This document shows, in pieces, positions 12,485 through 16,938 of a stretch of 16,938 nt of DNA. Within the stretch, counting starts at the first letter, position 1. Each line of letters begins with the position of its first letter. The stretch is from Gryganskiella cystojenkinii (taxonomy: Eukaryota > Mortierellomycota > Mortierellomycetes > Mortierellales > Mortierellaceae): the NCBI GenBank assembly GCA_015852425.1, contig JAAAIG010000824.1, positions 1 to 16,938 on the forward strand, written 5' to 3'. Below the pieces are notes generated by a model, which was not told the DNA's origin, made no database searches, and saw only the letters and a program-made list of their open reading frames with translations. Both the position numbers and the translations under genes were made by a program.

Positions 12485-13804
12485 CTACCATCTACCTCGT
12501 AAAGAATACTTTCTACTCCAAATCACTTTCCCCCTTGCCGGATCCATCACAACAGCGTAGTGTGTTTCTGGGTTACAGATCTCCTTGTCGTTGACGACTT
12601 GCATGATGTCCTGTAATGTGACGGCATTGTGTTGGTCCGTGAGTCGACCGCCGGCCCTGACCCGCTTCTTCCACTCCTTATCCACGCGCCCTTTCCTATC
12701 CAACGACCAAGCAACAAGATCGGTCATGCTCCCAATAACATCTTTCAAGTCTTGCTTCTGTATCTGCGGCGGAATGGATTCGTCTGCGACATCGTGGTTA
12801 TACGCCACCAGAAACTCGTTCGACTGTCGCACTGATGCCTTACGGTGGTCCTTCTCGACAATCGTCACTTGTTCCGGTGTGCAGAAAATAAGGTAGGCTG
12901 CGGTAGACTGAGAGCTTGATAACGCAGAGAGAATTGCACACATGTCTACTTGGTCGGTTTCTTCTTCATTACTGCGTGACGAATCCTCGGAAAGGGCATC
13001 GCTTTCGTCCCAATCGTCATCTTGGTTGGACTGTGGCAGCTCAGGATCTAGTAGAATGTGACGCAACACACTGGAAATAGACTGTCGGAAACCTAGGACC
13101 ACCATAGCTTGGTGCCAGCGAAAGGCAATGCGCGTGGCCCATGTCGATCGATCATGATGCGGTCGGAAATTCAAGCTTATGCTGAGACCTTTCCTTACAC
13201 CTGTCAAGACGCCAACATATCCAAGATAGGTGACTGTTGTCGCCACAACCGGCCCACCGGGATATCGAACAAAGTCAAGCTCGACAGTGAGCTCGCGTAG
13301 CTGGTCCATGCCCCAGTCCAATGTGCGCATGTGCAAGATGCGCGACTCTTGACCTGGCTCGTCGACGCGGAGGCCTCCGCTCGTGCACCCAAGCAATAAA
13401 TCTAGGAGGACGTTGAAAGCAACCAGGAGATGCATTGGTAGGCCAATGGCTCTGGAGATACCTCTTATTTCGGCCGTCTCCTCGTCCGTGTATAAGCGCT
13501 GCAAGATCACTGGGGCCACAGCCCGTAGAAGTCGTCCCAGTCCAAAGCCAACGCCATTGAGTATTGTATCGAAAAGCAAGGGCAAGCTAGAGTTCTCGAC
13601 CGTCTCTCGCAAGTCAACGGCAACAAGAGTATAGCGGTCTTCTGGTGCCAATGAGAGATCTATCGTGAACTTAGGCACGACGCGGCCTTTTTTCCTTCCT
13701 GGGACAGGAATGTATAACGGATCCTGCAAGTCGTCGCTTGTTATGACAGGAGGCGCTGCATTGCCACCCGCCTGTTCGAGGCGGCGGAGGCCAGCGGATT
13801 GCAT
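12485..13804 (-). CDS. Acid ceramidase / NAAA-like N-terminal-nucleophile amidase
   Basis: This is an intronless gene for 439 residues. Acid ceramidase cleaves ceramide to sphingosine and fatty acid, and NAAA hydrolyses N-acylethanolamines. Both are made as precursors cut autocatalytically before a nucleophilic Cys. Residues about 44-85 look like the NAAA-beta segment. GCTSGG places the likely nucleophile at Cys140. Arg160 and Asp163 in the MRTLDWGM motif match the family's active-site Arg and Asp. TYLGYVGVLTGVRKGLSISL (192-211) matches the strand-turn of human ASAH1, and Asn336 in VAYNHD may be the active-site Asn. The C-terminal YAVVMDPARGKV matches the family end. I could not place the second active-site Arg. 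There is no signal peptide (MQSAGLRRLE...), unlike the lysosomal animal enzyme, and residues about 256-290 are an acidic, low-complexity insert. Substrate is not assigned. Confidence 0.88.
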   Translation of the reverse strand: MQSAGLRRLEQAGGNAAPPVITSDDLQDPLYIPVPGRKKGRVVPKFTIDLSLAPEDRYTLVAVDLRETVENSSLPLLFDTILNGVGFGLGRLLRAVAPVILQRLYTDEETAEIRGISRAIGLPMHLLVAFNVLLDLLLGCTSGGLRVDEPGQESRILHMRTLDWGMDQLRELTVELDFVRYPGGPVVATTVTYLGYVGVLTGVRKGLSISLNFRPHHDRSTWATRIAFRWHQAMVVLGFRQSISSVLRHILLDPELPQSNQDDDWDESDALSEDSSRSNEEETDQVDMCAILSALSSSQSTAAYLIFCTPEQVTIVEKDHRKASVRQSNEFLVAYNHDVADESIPPQIQKQDLKDVIGSMTDLVAWSLDRKGRVDKEWKKRVRAGGRLTDQHNAVTLQDIMQVVNDKEICNPETHYAVVMDPARGKVIWSRKYSLRGRW

Positions 13805-13878
13805 TTTTGCGATGGGAACGACAGTATCAATGGAGAAGACAGATGAAGAAAGCTGTCGGATGCGGTGGACAAAATGTA

Positions 13879-13886
13879 CTATATAA
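13879..13886 (-). promoter_or_regulatory. TATA-like element of the amidase gene
   Basis: The minus strand reads TTATATAG about 75 nt upstream of the ATG at 13804, in an A/T-rich stretch. Weak consensus. Confidence 0.3.
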
Positions 13887-14068
13887 TAACAAAAACAAAA
13901 AGTATAATAAATATCGGCTAATTGTTCAGTATTTATAACAAACGCGCATGCAGCTGCGGATGGTGGCGCGGTCTAATTTTGATTTTCGATAAACTCTGTT
14001 GTACTGTACGTGGCAATGTCTACACAGGCTGTTGGATTTGAGAGCCCATCCTTTTCTTTTCGTTTTAA

Positions 14069-14076
14069 GTCACGTG
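14069..14076. promoter_or_regulatory. E-box GTCACGTG upstream of the amidase gene
   Basis: CACGTG at 14071-14076 is the core bHLH (Cbf1-type) site, and a second partial site TCACGT follows at 14085-14090. They lie about 265-285 nt upstream of the amidase ATG. Use by that gene is inference. Confidence 0.3.
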
Positions 14077-14238
14077 TAGGCATGTCACGTCTTTCATTCA
14101 CACTCATGATGCCAGCAGGTGCTCTCGATCAAAGGCCCTTTACAGCCCTTGCGTTTAAAATAGCCATGATTTCAATATGATGTATTAAATGCTCGTGCAC
14201 TTCCCCGTCCAAGGACGATTTCCTTCTGTACTCTTTTT

Positions 14239-14472
14239 TCACGACCTGCAACCTCGCGCCGTATCCTCACGAGTGGCGCACACAGCATCTAATCTCCAGG
14301 TCCCTTCCATTGCGTCCAAAGCCGTTATTCCCAGGTAGTCTTGCTTGATCCGTTCGTTTGTGACCTTGTAGATCTCCTTAACATCTGTCACTCGGAACCT
14401 ATCCTGGTAGAAACTGTTGTAATCGCCGCTACTAGGTCCGTGGTCCTTAGGGTACAGTAGCTGGAACGGACC
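14239..14472 (-). pseudogene. Unidentified coding-like fragment
   Basis: An open frame of 77 residues without an ATG start runs from just after a TAG at 14473-14475 to a TGA at 14239-14241. It is varied in composition (DYNSFYQDRFRVTDVKEIYK, ITALDAMEGTWRLDAVCATR) and looks like protein, not noise. The TAG could instead be the end of an intron (CCTAG just before GGTCCG), making this a terminal exon, but no upstream exon was found. No family is recognised. Confidence 0.35.
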
Positions 14473-14532
14473 CTAGGACTAGCAGTTCATGGTATGTATG
14501 TGGGATTCGACATTTGAAACTGACATGGTTAA

Positions 14533-14856
14533 AGCGGAGAACAACAACAACAACAACAACAAGAGCTCCAGGGAGAGGCATTTGCTGAAGAGTTAGAGCT
14601 AATCGCCAGCCAATTTCCAAGGGCAACCTATCGACTAACAGTCATTGCGGATGATGTCGATACCAAGCTATTGGCCTGGGGGAAGGGTCAGCTAAAGCTT
14701 ACTCTAAAGATGGTAAGAAATCGTTGGTTTATTGGGGTTGCTTGCCCCTCGATATGGCAACTAAACCGCGACTTCGGAAAGGATTGGTGATTCAAATCGG
14801 CATTCAATGAAACCGGAAGAAAGGCATCGGGCAATCGAAGGAAAACATATTCCTAA
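14533..14856 (+). pseudogene. Unidentified broken coding-like fragment with an internal stop
   Basis: An open frame without an ATG start runs from after a TAA at 14530-14532 to a TGA at 14788-14790, and the same frame continues for 21 plausible codons to a TAA at 14854-14856. It begins with seven Gln codons from the CAA/AAC tract and then has EELELIASQFPRATYRLTVI, followed by ADDVD, and later RNRWFIGVACPSIWQLNRDF. A hydrophobic strand ending in ADDVD is faintly Walker-B-like, too weak to name. A GTATGT at 14492 with an AG at 14539 could splice in a short upstream exon (14461-14491). No family is recognised. Confidence 0.32.
14540..14560. repeat. (AAC)7 microsatellite
   Basis: Seven tandem AAC triplets. 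In the plus frame discussed for the surrounding fragment they read as polyglutamine (CAA). Confidence 0.9.
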
Positions 14857-15166
14857 TTGCAAATGACCATGTCTTCCGTTTTAAAGAAAATATATTATGA
14901 ATCGGGTCATGATCTGGAAAGAAGGAGGCGCGGGTTTTTGCTGTTCTTCAGGAAGACATAACTCAAACCGGTGGTTTATATGCTTTTTACGATAGGGTGA
15001 TAGCCATATCGCCATTAGCACATACTTATAGGAGTGGAGAAAAAAGAAGAATAAACACGCCAAGAACGGCATCAGACAAAAAAAGAAGAGATTTTTTTGA
15101 CCATCATTTGGTGAGGTTGTAAATGTTGTTTTAGGGAGGTGGGTCTTGCATAACAACCGAAAAAAG
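14857..15166. other. Gene-poor AT-rich stretch
   Basis: No gene is supported. A minus-strand frame at 14881-15204 is mostly Phe/Leu/Lys from homopolymer runs and is treated as noise. Confidence 0.5.
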
Positions 15167-15189
15167 CCCCCCCCCCCCCAAAAAAAAAA
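15167..15189. repeat. C13-A10 homopolymer junction
   Basis: Thirteen C followed directly by ten A. The run is prone to length error in sequencing and, on the minus strand, is a G-run. Confidence 0.9.
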
Positions 15190-15474
15190 TGCCGAATCGA
15201 CCAAAAAGGTGTGGTGATAGCATGGTGATAGAGGGAAGGGCGAAACCGAAAAGTGCCTGAATACAGCGCCAACGCGACCACATGTCAGCTCATCTTTTCA
15301 TGCATCCATGCAAAAAAAAAGATAGTCATATGGAGGTACAGGAGGTCCCGAAACGAACAATGCGACCAAAAAGTTGTGGTGATAGCATGGTGCCAGAGAG
15401 AAGAGCGCAAACCCAAAAATGCCGACTCGGCCAAAAAAGGGGTGGGGACAGTGTATCAGAGGGAAGGCACAAAC
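15190..15474 (+). repeat. Three degenerate direct repeats upstream of the zinc-finger gene
   Basis: Copies start near 15190, 15361 and 15420 and are about 55-60 nt each. Shared blocks are TGCCGA(A/C)TCG(A/G)CC followed by an A-run (copy 2 has only TGCGACC plus A-run), then GTGGTGATAGCATGGTG (exact in copies 1 and 2), then AGAGGGAAGG-like purines and GCAAAC/GCGAAAC. Copies 2 and 3 are adjacent; copy 1 is separated by about 110 nt. Copy 3 contains GCCGACTCGGC, a near-perfect palindrome. The array stops one base before a TTATAAAG, so it sits where upstream promoter elements would be. Confidence 0.7.
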
Positions 15475-15482
15475 TTATAAAG
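15475..15482 (+). promoter_or_regulatory. TATA box of the zinc-finger gene
   Basis: TTATAAAG, about 106 nt upstream of the ATG at 15588 and directly after the last of the three repeats. Confidence 0.5.
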
Positions 15483-15587
15483 AAGAACCCATCTTGTATC
15501 AGTTTGCAATCCAGAGACTAACGATCCCTTCACTCTTTTCTGCCTGCATTCTCCTTCACCACATTTCTCTCAAAACCCACGTCTGCC

Positions 15588-16273
15588 ATGCCCAAAGAAT
15601 CCAAGTGTCGAGGCAATCGCTGTGCACAAAAGAACCCCACAGAAGAACATAGACGTCGATATCACAATGTGGAACCTGTCTCATTTGTATCATGTTGGGA
15701 TGGCAAGAAGGTGACAGTACAGAGAACAGGTGATTTCAAAAACTTTCATTGCCTGCATCCGAACTGTGACAGTTCCACGGCTCTAAGATCGAGTTGTATT
15801 TCGCACCACAAAAGCTGCAAATGGTATCAGCTTCAATACAAGGGGATAAAGATTGAGGGCATGGCTCCATCTTCCTTTTCCACTCTCTCTCCTCGGACTG
15901 TTGTTGCAGGAAGTTCCTCTGACACTCCTCTTGTCCAGCCTGATCAAGTAGCGCACCTACAGGGTGAGGAATCTGCACAAAAGTTCAATTTGCTGCAAAT
16001 GAAGTTCATAGTGCTAATGCTTGATCTCTTTCTGTAGGTTCTTCACCTGAACGAACTTTGGCCACTACCGTTGATACGTCCATCCATGACGCGGGCAATG
16101 GTCAGATGTCCGGACCTATAGCACAGGCATTGGCTAGCATGATGAAAATCTTTACCGAGAGAATGAATGAATCAACGGACAGAATGATACGAATTGAGAG
16201 CATGGTCGCTACCGCACTTGAGGTTCGGAACGGACGCGTTGAGGTCGAGACTAGGTCTAAACAGAACATGTAG
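15588..16273 (+). CDS. Small C2HC zinc-finger-like protein
   Basis: Two exons, 15588-15963 and 16038-16273, joined across a 74-nt intron with GTGAGG donor, TGCTAATGC branch-like site and CTGTAG acceptor. They encode 203 residues. The N-terminus is basic and Cys-containing (residues 1-25). Residues 53-77 hold FHCLHPNC ... HHKSC, spaced C-x4-C-x12-H-x3-C, a plausible single C2HC zinc finger. Residues about 92-140 are Ser/Thr/Pro-rich. From about 150 to the end the chain is helical (ALASMMKIFTERMNESTDRM), likely a short coiled coil. No signal peptide. I recognise no family; DNA or RNA binding is only suggested by the finger. A TATA box and a three-copy repeat lie upstream. After the TAG the same frame continues for 20 more coding-like codons to 16336, which may mean a recent nonsense change. 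Confidence 0.6.
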
Positions 16274-16367
16274 GTTTTGGAGGATTCAATCTCAAGGGTA
16301 TTGAGCGCAACCCCCGTGTCTGTAAAGTCAAAATAGCACGCTCCATAACCAGATTTCGTAGGTGCAA

Positions 16368-16628
16368 TCAACTGTAAGCAAAATAGATCGCAAGGTCACA
16401 AGGATGGAGGTATCCACACCCTGTAAGTGACAGCTGGTGGCGCGAAAACATTATTGGACTGATTGATACCTGCTCCAGATCCTGATTTTTATTTTTCGTT
16501 TCTAGAGCCTCTGCTTTTAGATGACCAAAGCCAGACACCGCCCTCCGACTAAAGAGCAACTGAGATTTACGCGACACCACGGTCTCCAAGTACAATAACG
16601 ACAGCAGATCTTCCGGGTAGCGCGTCAT
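16368..16628 (-). other. Doubtful ATG-started frame between two genes
   Basis: An 86-codon frame whose first half (TRYPEDLLSLLYLETVVSRK) looks protein-like and whose second half does not. A GTATCA donor and TTACAG acceptor could remove the middle. It is antisense to the probable 3' UTR of the zinc-finger gene. No family recognised; may be a decayed exon or chance. Confidence 0.2.
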
Positions 16629-16681
16629 ATGGAAGTTCAGAAGTGGATATGAACAACTTGCCCTTCTCGAATTTCAATTTT

Positions 16682-16687
16682 TTTATT
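16682..16687 (-). terminator. Polyadenylation signal of the right-edge gene
   Basis: The minus strand reads AATAAA about 35 nt beyond the stop of the partial gene at the right edge. Confidence 0.5.
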
Positions 16688-16721
16688 AAATATGCAGAGA
16701 GGTTGGGACGAGCCTACTTTT

Positions 16722-16938
16722 CTAAGAAGTCATACTGTTGTTGTTGGTGCTACTGTCGTCGTTGGTGTTACTGTTAGCTGTTGTTGCTGGTGCTGTTGTG
16801 GCTGAGGGGTGATGGTTGTATTGGGAGGATTGAATGGAAGGGAAGTCTCCTTTCGTGTGAATGGCACCGTCAAAAGGTTCCTCCTCGGAGGTCAAGGAGG
16901 GGGAGCGTTGATGGGCAGTACCGCCCTGAAGGGGGGGG
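16722..16938 (-). CDS. C-terminal end of an unknown protein, 5' part off the window
   Basis: The minus strand is open from the right edge to a TAG at 16722-16724, giving 71 residues plus one base. The sequence is disordered and rich in Ser, Thr, Asn, Pro and Gln, with an acidic patch (SLTSEEEPFDGAIHTKGDF) and an ending of Ala/Thr then Asn/Ser/Thr repeats. Codons vary (ACA, ACC, AAC, AGT, AGC), as in real coding sequence, and a polyadenylation signal follows at 35 nt. The tail alone does not identify the protein; long fungal regulators or signalling proteins often end this way. An eight-base C run at the extreme edge encodes Pro. Confidence 0.62.
   Translation of the reverse strand, partial: PPLQGGTAHQRSPSLTSEEEPFDGAIHTKGDFPSIQSSQYNHHPSATTAPATTANSNTNDDSSTNNNSMTS

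Noticed and set aside
14016..14180. 54-residue ATG frame on the plus strand
   Set aside because: Short, no family, no promoter or splice support; also sits in the upstream region of the minus-strand amidase gene.
14881..15204. 107-codon minus-strand frame
   Set aside because: Built from homopolymer runs (Phe, Gly, Lys); no gene-like features.
16102..16371. 89-codon minus-strand frame
   Set aside because: Mostly antisense to exon 2 of the zinc-finger gene; hydrophobic shadow of that coding sequence.

Overview
The window looks like nuclear DNA of an intron-bearing fungus. The two large conserved genes are cut by many short introns (about 70 to 125 nt in most cases) with GTAAGT/GTATGT-type donors and pyrimidine-rich TAG/CAG acceptors. 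The spaces between genes are compact and carry TATA boxes and AATAAA signals. The protein families, including a DUF7514-like protein, small cysteine-rich secreted proteins and a relic of a Fanzor/TnpB-like protein, fit an early-diverging fungus of the Mucoromycota/Mortierellomycota type. The lineage is inference; the intron structure is read directly.

Layout. (1) 27-4658, minus: the gene for tubulin-folding cofactor D. Eleven exons were resolved, and the last exon lies beyond the left edge. (2) 4659-5326: a shared divergent promoter region. (3) 5327-6982, plus: the RNase P/MRP subunit Rpp30/Rpp1, in seven exons. (4) About 7.4-9.7 kb: an accessory patch with two divergent genes for small secreted cysteine-rich proteins (7679-7945 minus, 9250-9564 plus). 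Two inverted copies of one sequence lie downstream of these genes, and two doubtful open stretches lie between them. (5) 10129-10884, plus: a DUF7514-like protein. (6) 11031-11545, minus: the frameshifted C-terminal remnant of a Fanzor/TnpB-like zinc-ribbon protein. (7) 12485-13804, minus: an intronless acid-ceramidase/NAAA-like amidase. (8) About 14.2-14.9 kb: broken, coding-looking fragments on both strands. (9) 15190-16273: three degenerate repeats, then a TATA box, then a two-exon gene for a small C2HC zinc-finger protein. (10) 16722-16938, minus: the C-terminal end of another gene that runs off the right edge.

TBCD and RPP1 are housekeeping genes (tubulin assembly and tRNA/rRNA processing). 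They share a promoter region but no pathway. The genes to the right look like lineage-specific accessory content: secreted cysteine-rich proteins, a mobile-element relic and an orphan zinc-finger gene. I found no operon-like or defence-like system. The most unusual item is the Fanzor-like relic; the inverted-repeat-flanked secreted-protein pair is second. No tRNA, rRNA or CRISPR array was recognised.
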